Made by a program: the position numbers and the translations under genes
Assembly: GCA_964566055.1 (NCBI GenBank)
Contig: CAZMHI010000004.1
Location: 56,393 to 120,392 of the forward strand
Origin: TMED23 sp964566055
GTDB lineage: Bacteria > Pseudomonadota > Alphaproteobacteria > Rhodospirillales > UBA2165
Direction of reading: 5' to 3'
Length of the DNA stretch: 64,000 bases
Shown: piece by piece, positions 52,878 through 61,923 of the stretch
How positions within the stretch are numbered: the stretch's first letter is position 1
Layout of the letters: each line of letters opens with the position of its first letter
Notes under the pieces: generated by a model
The model's database searches: none
What the model was told of the DNA's origin: nothing
Seen by the model: only the letters and a program-made list of their open reading frames with translations

Positions 52878-53339
52878 TTAGAAATTCGCGTCGGCTTGGC
52901 GCTCAAGCACATGAGCTGGTGCCACTTCAAAACCCATGGCGTCGAAATATTTTAAAAGTCCGTGATAATGCCAGTCGGATTGGGTGCGAATTTCGTGGAC
53001 ATCTTTCTTACGCAGTACGTCATCAAGGCCATCCATCAGCAATTTTCCTACGCCTTTGGCTTGAGCGCGAGGGTCAACGCCAATGGCATCTAATGCCGCG
53101 GTTTTTCCCTTGGTGCCAAAGTCACCACCGTGAATTCGGGCAATGGCATAGCCGACGAGGGTAGAGCCGTCGACGGTTCCAACAACAATATATTTATCAG
53201 GGTGTTCAATTGCAGCTTCGACACGTTTTTCAAAGAAACCACGCCGGGACCAGCCAACAATGCGTTTATCGATATCAACCACTTGATCTAAGTCAGTCGC
53301 TTTTAACGGCCGGACTGTCATATTTTCTGTAATATCCAT
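52878..53339 (-). CDS. GNAT family acetyltransferase (copy 1)
   Basis: 153 residues: RPLKATDLDQVVDIDKRIVGWSRRGFFEKR and VDPRAQAKGVGKLLMDGLDDVL, then YFDAMGFEVAPAHVLER. Same architecture as the 52350 copy but with the AKGVG loop instead of GQGVG. It starts 24 bp after the hemerythrin stop, so all three minus-strand genes likely form one operon. Substrate unknown. Confidence 0.87.
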   Translation of the reverse strand: MDITENMTVRPLKATDLDQVVDIDKRIVGWSRRGFFEKRVEAAIEHPDKYIVVGTVDGSTLVGYAIARIHGGDFGTKGKTAALDAIGVDPRAQAKGVGKLLMDGLDDVLRKKDVHEIRTQSDWHYHGLLKYFDAMGFEVAPAHVLERQADANF

Positions 53340-53363
53340 GGTGGCTTCTCCTGCTATATGTGC

Positions 53364-53855
53364 TTATCGGTTATCTATATATTTGGTGGCGAGGTCAGCA
53401 TCTACATCCGCGTCAATCATGTCATCTATCATAGGTACCAAGCCAATTTCTTCCTTGCTGGCGTGATCACGCAGGCGTTCTGAAAATTCGGCGCCATTTT
53501 GTTTAAAGCTTTGCCAGCTATCAGCCGTAAAACCTTCAGAGCGGACATTATTTATGGCCGCTGCCAATTCGAGACCCAAAGGCAGGATTACCTCATGGTC
53601 CTCGGACAAAAGGTCCGACATATCGCCATCACCCTCGGCATTGAGGATCGGAAACAAATCTTCCTCTTCAAATTTAAAGTGATTGGTCACTTCGCCTTCG
53701 ATTACGACTTTTAAATCGTTTAAAAAATTACTTACCTGAGAATCAGTCGTATCAGGCTGATCCTTGCCAACAAACTCTTCAAGCTTATCCATTAAAGCAA
53801 TAACTGCGACATGTTCATCGTGTAGTTGCTTAGCCGTGCGGGTATTTAAATCCAT
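53364..53855 (-). CDS. Hemerythrin-domain protein
   Basis: 163 residues with an HHE cation-binding domain: LHDEHVAVIALMDKLEEF, VTNHFKFEEEDLFP and LSEDHEVILPL, and later RLRDHASKEEIGLVPMIDD. The His/Glu pattern fits a di-iron site. Such proteins buffer O2 or NO or repair iron clusters. Start ATG 53855 follows GGAG. It is divergent from the cbb3 oxidase across a region with an FNR box, consistent with micro-oxic or NO-related control. Confidence 0.85.
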   Translation of the reverse strand: MDLNTRTAKQLHDEHVAVIALMDKLEEFVGKDQPDTTDSQVSNFLNDLKVVIEGEVTNHFKFEEEDLFPILNAEGDGDMSDLLSEDHEVILPLGLELAAAINNVRSEGFTADSWQSFKQNGAEFSERLRDHASKEEIGLVPMIDDMIDADVDADLATKYIDNR

Positions 53856-53952
53856 AACTTGCTCCAAATTAAGTAATTAGGTACTCTAATACCGATTTAG
53901 ACTAAAAGTCAAGAGAAAACATAAAATAAATGTGTTTTTTTTCGATCTGCAA

Positions 53953-53966
53953 TTGATTCATATCAT
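53953..53966. promoter_or_regulatory. FNR/FixK-type box upstream of ccoN
   Basis: TTGAT-TCAT-ATCAT matches the TTGAT-n4-ATCAA consensus at nine of ten positions. It lies 90 bp before the ccoN start, in the spacer shared with hemerythrin. FNR or FixK control of cbb3 oxidase operons is well established in alphaproteobacteria. Confidence 0.75.
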
Positions 53967-54055
53967 GGTTGCTTGCGTTTAATTGCAATAAGGTCCCTCC
54001 CGTTATATTTACTGCGATTACGTCGTTTATTTTTCCCCTTAGTAGGAGAACTCTA

Positions 54056-55672
54056 ATGAATTGGTTGGTTGCTGTGCCGATTGGGCTGTGTGCCTTCATC
54101 GGCTTATTTTGGTCGTCGCGGGCAGTTGATTCTGTCATGCAATTTCATGCCTTTTTATTATTTTTGTCGGCACTGGCAGCTGGATTTTTTATTATCCGAA
54201 AAGGTAGTGAGATACTTGCCGATCAAGCCATACAGGAACGCAATGGCGTGCCAAATTATAATATGGGTGTGGTCAGGGTCGCCGTAATTGCCTCAATGTT
54301 TTGGGGTGTGGTTGGCTTTCTCGTCGGTCTGGTCATTGCATTGCAGCTTACTTTTCCGGATTTAAATTTCGATTTGCCTTGGACCAATTTTGGCCGACTT
54401 CGTCCTCTGCACACGTCTGCAGTTATTTTTGCCTTCGGCGGCAATGTCCTGCTCGCCTCTTCTTTTCATATTGTCCAACGAACCTGCCGGACACGGCTAG
54501 CCGGTACTTGGTCACCTTATTTTGTATTTTGGGGTTTTCAATTTTTTATCGTCCTGGCGGCGACTGGTTATGTCCTCGGCGTAACTCAAGGAAAAGAATA
54601 TGCAGAGCCCGAATGGTACGTTGATATTTGGCTGACCGTAGTTTGGGTGGCTTATCTTTTGGTTTTTTTGGCGACACTTTGGAAACGTAAAGAGCCTCAT
54701 ATATTTGTTGCGAACTGGTTCTTCCTAGCATTTATCATCACCGTTGCCGTGCTGCATTTGGTCAATAATTCGGCAGTACCAGTATCGATCTTTGGCACCA
54801 AAAGCTACGTCGTTTGGGCTGGCGTGCAAGACGCGTTGACCCAGTGGTGGTACGCCCATAATGCAGTTGGTTTCTTCCTTACAGCCGGTTTCTTGGGGAT
54901 TATGTATTATTTCATTCCGAAGCAGGCGAACCGGCCGATTTATTCCTACCGCTTATCAATTGTACACTTTTGGTCGTTGATCTTTCTCTATATCTGGGCT
55001 GGACCGCATCACCTTCATTACACGGCGCTACCGGACTGGGCTCAAACATTAGGTATGACATTCTCGGTTATGCTGTGGATGCCGTCCTGGGGAGGCATGA
55101 TTAATGGCCTGATGACGTTGTCAGGTGCCTGGGACAAATTACGTACCGATCCAATTCTGCGCATGATGGTGCTATCGGTTGCTTTTTACGGCATGAGCAC
55201 CTTTGAAGGCCCGTTGATGTCGGTAAAGGCCGTCAATGCTCTCAGCCACTACACGGATTGGACAATTGGTCATGTGCATTCCGGTGCTCTTGGCTGGGTC
55301 GGTTTTGTTAGTTTTGGTGCTCTTTATATATTAGCACCGATCGTTTGGGGGAGGGAGCGCTTGTATTCTCTCCGCCTTGTCTCTGTCCATTTTTGGATAT
55401 CCACGTTGGGTATCGTGCTCTATGTGGCAGCGATGTGGGTTTCCGGAATTTTGCAGGGCCTGATGTGGCGCGCTTATGATCATCTTGGCTTCCTGGAATA
55501 TTCATTTGCCGAAACGGTCGGTGCGATGCAGCCATTCTATATGATTCGGATGCTCGGCGGATTGCTCTTTGTCGTCGGCTCGCTTGTTATGGCTTACAAC
55601 CTGTGGCGGACCGCTAAAGGTGATGTTCGCGATGAAGCCCCAATCATCGCTCCGGCGACAACTGGCGCGTAA
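54056..55672 (+). CDS. ccoN: cbb3-type cytochrome c oxidase subunit I
   Basis: 538 residues with about 14 membrane helices. Heme and copper ligand landmarks: LHTSAVIFAFGGNVLLASSFHIVQRT, WWYAHNAVGFFLTAGFLGIMYYF, IWAGPHHLHYTALPDW and SHYTDWTIGHVHSGALGWVGF. It holds heme b, heme b3 and CuB and reduces O2 to water. ATG 54056 has AGGAGA seven bases upstream; the reading from 53969 would run through the FNR box and is rejected. First gene of ccoNOQP-GHIS. Confidence 0.96.
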   Translation: MNWLVAVPIGLCAFIGLFWSSRAVDSVMQFHAFLLFLSALAAGFFIIRKGSEILADQAIQERNGVPNYNMGVVRVAVIASMFWGVVGFLVGLVIALQLTFPDLNFDLPWTNFGRLRPLHTSAVIFAFGGNVLLASSFHIVQRTCRTRLAGTWSPYFVFWGFQFFIVLAATGYVLGVTQGKEYAEPEWYVDIWLTVVWVAYLLVFLATLWKRKEPHIFVANWFFLAFIITVAVLHLVNNSAVPVSIFGTKSYVVWAGVQDALTQWWYAHNAVGFFLTAGFLGIMYYFIPKQANRPIYSYRLSIVHFWSLIFLYIWAGPHHLHYTALPDWAQTLGMTFSVMLWMPSWGGMINGLMTLSGAWDKLRTDPILRMMVLSVAFYGMSTFEGPLMSVKAVNALSHYTDWTIGHVHSGALGWVGFVSFGALYILAPIVWGRERLYSLRLVSVHFWISTLGIVLYVAAMWVSGILQGLMWRAYDHLGFLEYSFAETVGAMQPFYMIRMLGGLLFVVGSLVMAYNLWRTAKGDVRDEAPIIAPATTGA

Positions 55673-55684
55673 GGGAGATTGAAA

Positions 55685-56410
55685 ATGATTAGTCACAAAA
55701 AAATTGAAACAAACTCGATCCTCATGCTGGTTTTGGTGCTGGTTGTTATTTCGATTGGCGGCATTGTGGAACTCGCGCCATTGTTCTTTCTTGAAAGTAC
55801 GATTGAGAAAGTCAAAGGTATGCGTCCCTATTCACCGTTAGAGCTTGCCGGACGAAATATCTACGTCCGCGAGGGATGTTACAACTGTCATAGTCAAATG
55901 GTGCGACCGTTCCGTGATGAAATAGAGCGTTATGGTCCATATAGCTTGGCGGCAGAAAGTATGTATGATCATCCGTTCCAATGGGGATCAAAGCGAACCG
56001 GACCGGATTTAGCCCGTGTCGGTGCGAAATATTCTGACGAATGGCACCGGGCGCATATGGTTGACCCCCGCAGCCTTGTACCGGAATCTGTAATGCCGGG
56101 TTATCCTTTTCTTTCTTCGACGAAGCTCGACGTCAGTCGAATTGCTGAAGACTTGAAAGTCAATTCATTGATCGGTGTGCCTTATTCACCTGACATGATC
56201 AAAAACGCTGCCCAAGATGCATTGGCGCAGGCCAATCCGGATGACGACAACGCTGAAGCAGTGGAAAGTCGTTATCCCAATATTCAAGTGAGGGATTTTG
56301 ATGGCAATCCAGACGTTGTCACTGAGATGGATGCGATGATCGCTTATCTGCAAATGCTTGGCACGCTGGTTGATTTCAAATCGTTCAATGCTGAAGACAA
56401 TCTGAGGTAA
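55685..56410 (+). CDS. ccoO: cbb3-type cytochrome c oxidase subunit II
   Basis: 241 residues: an N-terminal membrane anchor (ILMLVLVLVVISIGGIVELAPLFF), then a periplasmic monoheme domain with EGCYNCHSQMVRPFRDE and the distal Met loop VMPGYPF. It passes electrons from CcoP to CcoN. ATG 55685 is six bases after GGGAGA; the TTG at 55679 is less likely. Confidence 0.95.
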   Translation: MISHKKIETNSILMLVLVLVVISIGGIVELAPLFFLESTIEKVKGMRPYSPLELAGRNIYVREGCYNCHSQMVRPFRDEIERYGPYSLAAESMYDHPFQWGSKRTGPDLARVGAKYSDEWHRAHMVDPRSLVPESVMPGYPFLSSTKLDVSRIAEDLKVNSLIGVPYSPDMIKNAAQDALAQANPDDDNAEAVESRYPNIQVRDFDGNPDVVTEMDAMIAYLQMLGTLVDFKSFNAEDNLR

Positions 56411-56420
56411 GGAGAGAGTC

Positions 56421-56570
56421 ATGACTTACGAAACTGTACTTAATTTCTCCCAGACTTGGGGAGTTATCTATTTCATGGCGGTATTTTTCGGTGTTTTGGT
56501 TTACGCCCTGCGCCCAAGTGCCAGTAAGAAATTTGAACAGGCGGCCCATTTGCCGCTTGAGGAGGATTGA
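56421..56570 (+). CDS. ccoQ: cbb3-type oxidase subunit CcoQ
   Basis: 49-residue single-pass membrane protein (TWGVIYFMAVFFGVLVYALRP) with a short charged tail ending LPLEED. Found between ccoO and ccoP as in all such operons; it stabilises CcoP-complex assembly. GGAGAGAGTC precedes ATG 56421 and the next gene starts 3 bp after its stop. Confidence 0.92.
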   Translation: MTYETVLNFSQTWGVIYFMAVFFGVLVYALRPSASKKFEQAAHLPLEED

Positions 56571-56573
56571 TCG

Positions 56574-57443
56574 ATGGCTGATCAAGTAAAAGTCGATTCG
56601 CATTCGGGTACTCAAACCACGGGTCATGAGTGGGACGGTATTGAAGAATTGGATACGCCAATCCCAAGTTGGTGGAATTGGATATTGTGGGCCACAATAA
56701 TTTGGTCAATCGGTTATTGGATTGCGATGCCGGCTTGGCCAATTGTATCCGGCTACACAAAAGGTGTGCTGGGCTATTCAAGCCGGGCGGCGGTCGCTGA
56801 AGACATTAAAATCGCTGCTGCGGCGCAATCCCAGTTTAATGATAAACTGCGTAAAGCGTCGCTTGAACAAATTCGCACCAATTCTGAATTGTTGGAATTC
56901 GCACTTGCTGGTGGTCGTTCTGCATTTAATGTGAACTGTTCGCAGTGCCATGGTTCCGGCGCGCAAGGTTTCAAAGGCTATCCCAACCTTAACGATGATG
57001 AATGGTTGTGGGGTGGCACGCTGAAAGAAATCTCCTATACCATTACCCATGGCACGCGAAATGAATCCGATGATGCCCGGACATCTGAAATGCCTGCTTT
57101 TTTAAAAGACGAAATTCTAAAGCCAGGCCAAATAAATGATGTCACCGAATATGTGTTGTCACTCAGCAAGAATTCCAAAGATGCCGAAGCAACTGGTCGC
57201 GGTGCCCCAATTTATAAAGAGCATTGTTTTGACTGCCACGCTGAAGGCGGCAAGGGCAATAAGGAGTTCGGTGCTCCAGCGCTGAACAATAACATCTGGT
57301 TGTATGGTGGAGACCGAGAGTCGATCCTTGAGTCAATTGCCAATAGCCGCAATGGTGTTATGCCGGCGTGGGGGCCCCTGTTGAACAAAGATACAATCAA
57401 AAAGCTCGCCATTTACGTTCATTCGCTTGGTGGCGGTACGTAG
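56574..57443 (+). CDS. ccoP: cbb3-type cytochrome c oxidase subunit III (diheme)
   Basis: 289 residues. A CcoP N-terminal segment with one membrane helix (PSWWNWILWATIIWSIGYWIAMPAWP) is followed by two cytochrome c domains with CSQCHG and CFDCHA heme sites and distal Met loops (SEMPAF, GVMPAWG). It is the electron entry subunit. The 3' end is close to ccoG (37 bp gap). Confidence 0.95.
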   Translation: MADQVKVDSHSGTQTTGHEWDGIEELDTPIPSWWNWILWATIIWSIGYWIAMPAWPIVSGYTKGVLGYSSRAAVAEDIKIAAAAQSQFNDKLRKASLEQIRTNSELLEFALAGGRSAFNVNCSQCHGSGAQGFKGYPNLNDDEWLWGGTLKEISYTITHGTRNESDDARTSEMPAFLKDEILKPGQINDVTEYVLSLSKNSKDAEATGRGAPIYKEHCFDCHAEGGKGNKEFGAPALNNNIWLYGGDRESILESIANSRNGVMPAWGPLLNKDTIKKLAIYVHSLGGGT

Positions 57444-57480
57444 GACTCGGGGGGAATATGAGGAAACGAGAGTACCCCAA

Positions 57481-58959
57481 ATGCCTGATGATCTGAACCC
57501 GGACAACGTCGAACTTTTCGATGTTGTTCCGGTAAACAAAAAAGAGAACCGTGATCTTTTTAAGGCACGGACTAAGATTCATCCCAAACGAGGGCAAGGA
57601 TTATTCCGAACTCTTAAATGGTGGATCATGGCATTTACGCTTGGTATCTATTATTTGACACCTTGGATTCGGTGGGATCGAGGAGAAAGCTTGCCCGATC
57701 AGGCTGTCTTAATCGATTTTCCGGCGCGGCGTTTTTATTTCTTTTTTATCGAGATCTGGCCGCAGGAGTTTTTCTTTGTCACTGGCCTGCTGGTATTGGC
57801 CGGTGTTGGGTTGTTTTTGACGACCAGTGTCGCCGGTCGAATGTGGTGCGGTTATTCCTGTCCTCAAACAGTGTGGACTGATCTTTTTCTCGTCGTCGAG
57901 CGATTTATCGAGGGTGAGCGCAATCAGCGTCTGCGCCTCGACCAAACTGAAATGTCAGCTAACAAAGCGTTCAAGAAAATTATCAAACATACAATTTGGC
58001 TGATTATTGCCATGCTAACCGGCGGTGCATGGATTTTTTATTATGCCGATGCTCCGACCCTGGCGATGGAATTGTTTACCTTTGAAGCGCCTTTAGTGGC
58101 CTATATCACAGTCGCTGTTCTGACTTTCACCACCTATTCCTTGGGTGGATTAATGCGAGAGCAAGTTTGCACCTATATGTGCCCCTGGCCACGCGTTATG
58201 GGCGCTATGATGGATGAAGAATCCCTCCTGGTCACTTACCGTAAAAATCGCGGCGAGCCACGAGGGTCGCTTAAAAAAGGTGGTAGTTTTGAAGATCGGG
58301 GTGATTGCGTTGATTGTAATGCCTGCGTTGCAGTTTGTCCGATGGGAATTGACATACGTGATGGCCATCAATTGGAGTGTATTACCTGTGCGCTTTGCAT
58401 TGATGCCTGTGATAACGTTATGGCCAAAATTGGACGGCCACGTGGATTGATCAATTATGCCTCCTTTGCTAATGAGCAACGAATTGCTGCTGGGGAAAAA
58501 TCTCGTATCCGGCCAGTCCGACCACGCACGCTAATATATGCTGCGGTATTTACCTTGGTTGGTGCAATTATGATCTATGGTCTGCTTACGCGATCAGATA
58601 TGGATGTTAGTGTGCTGCGGGATCGCAATCCGCTGTTTACCATGTTATCTGATGGTGCAATCCGGAATGGTTATAATTTTAAAATTCTCAATAAAGCCCA
58701 CGAACCTCGCACTTTTGAATTAACGGTGAAAGGTATCACAGGATTGGAGCTTGTTGTGGTAGGTGCCGAGGAAAATCTTTCCGGTGGCCCGCCATTTATA
58801 ACTGTGCGGCCTGATAAAATGAAAAGTCTACGCATATTGGTGACTACGCCAAGCGGCACTATGAAAGATGATTCAGAGGATATCAAATTTGCAATTAAGG
58901 AAATCAATTCCGGCGAACGGGCTTTTTACGATAGTGTTTTCAGAGGACCAAAACGATGA
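57481..58959 (+). CDS. ccoG: Cytochrome c oxidase accessory protein CcoG (FixG)
   Basis: 492 residues. Several membrane helices, a first iron-sulfur-type stretch GRMWCGYSCPQTVWTD, then two 4Fe-4S motifs in CVDCNACVAVCPMGIDIRDG and CITCALCIDACD, and a C-terminal Ig-like periplasmic domain. Known role: Cu(II) reduction for oxidase assembly. ATG 57481 is chosen; the upstream reading from 57427 overlaps ccoP and lacks a ribosome site. Overlaps ccoH by 4 bp. Confidence 0.94.
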   Translation: MPDDLNPDNVELFDVVPVNKKENRDLFKARTKIHPKRGQGLFRTLKWWIMAFTLGIYYLTPWIRWDRGESLPDQAVLIDFPARRFYFFFIEIWPQEFFFVTGLLVLAGVGLFLTTSVAGRMWCGYSCPQTVWTDLFLVVERFIEGERNQRLRLDQTEMSANKAFKKIIKHTIWLIIAMLTGGAWIFYYADAPTLAMELFTFEAPLVAYITVAVLTFTTYSLGGLMREQVCTYMCPWPRVMGAMMDEESLLVTYRKNRGEPRGSLKKGGSFEDRGDCVDCNACVAVCPMGIDIRDGHQLECITCALCIDACDNVMAKIGRPRGLINYASFANEQRIAAGEKSRIRPVRPRTLIYAAVFTLVGAIMIYGLLTRSDMDVSVLRDRNPLFTMLSDGAIRNGYNFKILNKAHEPRTFELTVKGITGLELVVVGAEENLSGGPPFITVRPDKMKSLRILVTTPSGTMKDDSEDIKFAIKEINSGERAFYDSVFRGPKR

Positions 58960-59432
58960 CATTTGCATTCTACAATGAAAATCGTCCGGTGACCGGTCGC
59001 TCGGTGCTCTGGTGGGTGATTTCGTTTTTCGTCATTATTTTTCTCGCCAATATTGCTTTCGTGTATTTCGCGCTATCCAGTTGGACCGGATTGAGCACAG
59101 AGAACGCCTATGAAAAAGGTGTGCGATACAACGAGACTATTGCCCGCGCTGAAGCACAAAGAAAACTTGGTTGGCAGAGTACGGTCGACTTTGATGGTGA
59201 TAATTTGGTTGTCAAACTAGTTGGAAAAGACGGTAATTTTATTTCCGGGCGTATTGTCCAAGTAGAGATTATTCGCCCAGTTCACGAAGGCTTAGATCAG
59301 AAACTGAAACTACGCGAAGCTGGCCAAGGCATATATCAGGCACCACTCAAAATACCTCAGTCAGGCCGATGGTGGGTTGATATCTCGGTTGGCAAACAGT
59401 ATCGCATGCGCCACGAATTACAGGTCAAGTAG
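58956..59432 (+). CDS. ccoH: Cytochrome oxidase assembly protein CcoH (FixH)
   Basis: 158 residues with one N-terminal membrane helix (VLWWVISFFVIIFLANIAFVYFA) and a FixH periplasmic domain with IIRPVHEGLDQKLKL and QAPLKIPQSGRWWVDIS. It acts with CcoGIS in cbb3 maturation. Overlaps the ccoG stop by 4 bp; ccoI follows 9 bp downstream. Confidence 0.92.
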   Translation: MTFAFYNENRPVTGRSVLWWVISFFVIIFLANIAFVYFALSSWTGLSTENAYEKGVRYNETIARAEAQRKLGWQSTVDFDGDNLVVKLVGKDGNFISGRIVQVEIIRPVHEGLDQKLKLREAGQGIYQAPLKIPQSGRWWVDISVGKQYRMRHELQVK

Positions 59433-59441
59433 CGAGTTGCA

Positions 59442-61652
59442 ATGAACGTTATTTCAAATATCGATGCCTCAGGTTTGATCAAAGACCCAGCGACGTTTGT
59501 CGTGCAAGAGCAGCCGGGCATTTCGACGCTTCATTTGATGGTCGAAAATGTTCATTGTGCCGGTTGTATTAGTAAGATTGAACGGAATTTGAAAGCGACT
59601 CCAGGCGTGTTAAATGCCAGGGTAAATATGAGCACGCGGCGATTAAAAATTGACTGGCGGGATGGGGCAGCCGATGGCCGCTTACTCATGCGTCAGGTCA
59701 GTGATCTCGGCTATCCGGCAGCGCCCTTTAATCCTGCCCAAGTGATTTCAGGTTCGGCCAAGGAAGGCCGTGCTTTGCTGATTGCGATGGCGGTCGCAGG
59801 ATTTGCAGCCGGTAATGTCATGTTGCTCTCGATATCGATTTGGGCAGGTGCGATCGCTGATATGGGTGCTGCAACGCGTGATCTATTTCATTGGATTTCG
59901 GCGATGATCGCGCTACCCGCGATTGCTTTTGCCGGTCAACCGTTTTTTAAATCTGCAATTACTGCCCTTAAAGGTGGTTCAATGAATATGGACGTGCCGA
60001 TTTCGCTAGCAGTAATTTTGGCCGCAGCCCTTAGTTTGCACCAAACCACTTTAGGTAACGAACATGCTTACTTTGATGCCTCCGTTACACTTTTGTTTTT
60101 TCTGCTGATTGGCCGGTATCTAGATCACCGGGCGCGGGCGAAAGCAAGGTCCGCGGCAGAGCATTTGTTAACACTTTCGGCGACCGCGGCGAATGTGATG
60201 AATGCTGAAGGTGTCGTAGAAACGCTGCCGATTTCTGAAATTACCGTCGACATGATAGTCGTGGTTGCTGCCGGAGAAAGAATTCCAATAGATGGCAAAA
60301 TAATTTTTGGTCGATCGGAAATTGATACCAGCTTGGTGACAGGAGAATCGCTTCCGCGCCAAGCAGAGCTTGGCAGCGAAGTCTACGCTGGCACAATGAA
60401 TATTGGCGGTCCGCTGCAAATTCGTGTGACTGCCATCGCGCAAGACACCCTGCTAGCTGAAATAGTGCGACTAATGGAGACAGCCGAGCAAGGCCGTACC
60501 AAATATGTCCGTATCGCGGATCGCGTTGCGCGATTTTATGCTCCAGCAGTTCATGTTCTCGCAGCTGGTACATTTCTAGGTTGGTGGTTGTTGATGGGCG
60601 TTGAATGGCAACTGGCTCTTATTACCTCCATCGCAGTATTGATTATCACCTGTCCCTGTGCATTGGGATTGGCAGTGCCGGTAGTTCAAGTGATTGCCAA
60701 TGGAAGGCTTTTGCGCAAAGGTGTATTGGTTAAGGACGGAGATGCGCTTGAGCGATTGGCCAGTGTCGATACAATAATTTTTGATAAAACGGGTACTTTG
60801 ACAATCGGTAAGCCGATCCTCAAAGAACCCACCAATTGTTCTCCAAAAGACATGCAAATTGCTGCTTCATTAGCCTCTCATAGTCGTCATCCGGTTTCAA
60901 AATCATTGGTCGAGGCGGTCCCTATTAACCGTGAAATATTGTTTGATCAGATATCCGAGACGCCAGGCGCTGGCCTAGAAGCCTACCACAACGGTAACCG
61001 TGTCCGTCTTGGTAACCGCGATTGGTGTGAGGTGGAACAGTTTGATAACAAATCCGATGATGCGGAGACCGAACTCTGGCTGGTAGAAGAAGGCCGCGAA
61101 CCAATTCGTTTTACCTTTGCCGACAAATTACGCGCTGATGCAAAATCGGTTGTCACGAATTTAACTGAGCATGGATTCGCAGTTGAATTGCTGTCCGGTG
61201 ACTGCTCCGGAGCGGTCAAAACGGCGGCAGCTGAAATCGGCATTATTGAATGGCGCGCCGAATGCAAGCCGGATGAGAAAGTGGCCCGGCTGGAGACGTT
61301 GGCCAATCAGGGCCGTAAGGTGTTAATGATTGGCGATGGCTTGAATGATGCACCTGCCTTAGCGGCGGGGTTTGTTTCTATGTCTCCTTCAGCGGCTGCT
61401 GATATCAGTCAAACTGCTGCCGGTCTTATATATCCAGACAATAAACTGACTTCGGTTGTTGATGTGGTTAGAATAGCAAAATTGGCGGACTCACTTGTGA
61501 GGCAAAATTTTATGCTCGCGTTTCTCTATAATATGATAGCTGTACCAATTGCCATAGCTGGTTTTGCAACCCCTTTAGTTGCGGCTGTCGCAATGTCGTC
61601 ATCTTCAATTGTTGTAACGCTTAATGCCTTTAGATTGAGATTGTTTCGCTAG
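59442..61652 (+). CDS. ccoI: Copper-transporting P1B-type ATPase CcoI (FixI)
   Basis: 736 residues. Heavy-metal domain with the Cys pair NVHCAGCISKIE, eight predicted membrane helices, the ion-path motif ITCPCALGLAVPV, phosphorylation motif DKTGTL, and the hinge MIGDGLNDAPAL. It exports copper to the periplasm for CuB insertion into CcoN. Coupled by position to ccoH and ccoS. Confidence 0.94.
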   Translation: MNVISNIDASGLIKDPATFVVQEQPGISTLHLMVENVHCAGCISKIERNLKATPGVLNARVNMSTRRLKIDWRDGAADGRLLMRQVSDLGYPAAPFNPAQVISGSAKEGRALLIAMAVAGFAAGNVMLLSISIWAGAIADMGAATRDLFHWISAMIALPAIAFAGQPFFKSAITALKGGSMNMDVPISLAVILAAALSLHQTTLGNEHAYFDASVTLLFFLLIGRYLDHRARAKARSAAEHLLTLSATAANVMNAEGVVETLPISEITVDMIVVVAAGERIPIDGKIIFGRSEIDTSLVTGESLPRQAELGSEVYAGTMNIGGPLQIRVTAIAQDTLLAEIVRLMETAEQGRTKYVRIADRVARFYAPAVHVLAAGTFLGWWLLMGVEWQLALITSIAVLIITCPCALGLAVPVVQVIANGRLLRKGVLVKDGDALERLASVDTIIFDKTGTLTIGKPILKEPTNCSPKDMQIAASLASHSRHPVSKSLVEAVPINREILFDQISETPGAGLEAYHNGNRVRLGNRDWCEVEQFDNKSDDAETELWLVEEGREPIRFTFADKLRADAKSVVTNLTEHGFAVELLSGDCSGAVKTAAAEIGIIEWRAECKPDEKVARLETLANQGRKVLMIGDGLNDAPALAAGFVSMSPSAAADISQTAAGLIYPDNKLTSVVDVVRIAKLADSLVRQNFMLAFLYNMIAVPIAIAGFATPLVAAVAMSSSSIVVTLNAFRLRLFR

Positions 61653-61665
61653 CGAGACTGGATAG

Positions 61666-61827
61666 ATGGACGTACTGATTTACCTCATTCCCATTGCACT
61701 ACTTATGGGCCTTATAGGACTCGGTGCTTTTTTATGGTCGCTGCGTTCTGGACAATTTGAGGATTTAGATGGAGCTGCGATGAGAATGCTGATTGATGAC
61801 GAACCGAGCACTGGGGAGACAGAATAA
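61666..61827 (+). CDS. ccoS: Cytochrome oxidase maturation protein CcoS
   Basis: 53 residues: one membrane helix (LIYLIPIALLMGLIGLGAFLW) and a short tail SLRSGQFEDLDGAAMRMLIDDE, which is the CcoS/FixS signature. It starts 13 bp after ccoI. Required for redox cofactor insertion into cbb3 oxidase. Closes the operon. Confidence 0.93.
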   Translation: MDVLIYLIPIALLMGLIGLGAFLWSLRSGQFEDLDGAAMRMLIDDEPSTGETE

Positions 61828-61923
61828 CCCTATCCAATTTCCCTCAGAAATAAATTCTGCTTTCCGAAAGCTGTAATCTTCCACTAAGTTATAGAAAATT
61901 AATATACATACGCAGGATTACCA

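Noticed and set aside
53969..54055. Longer N-terminus of CcoN
   Set aside because: It would run through the region just after the FNR box, lacks a ribosome site, and the ATG at 54056 has a strong AGGAGA.
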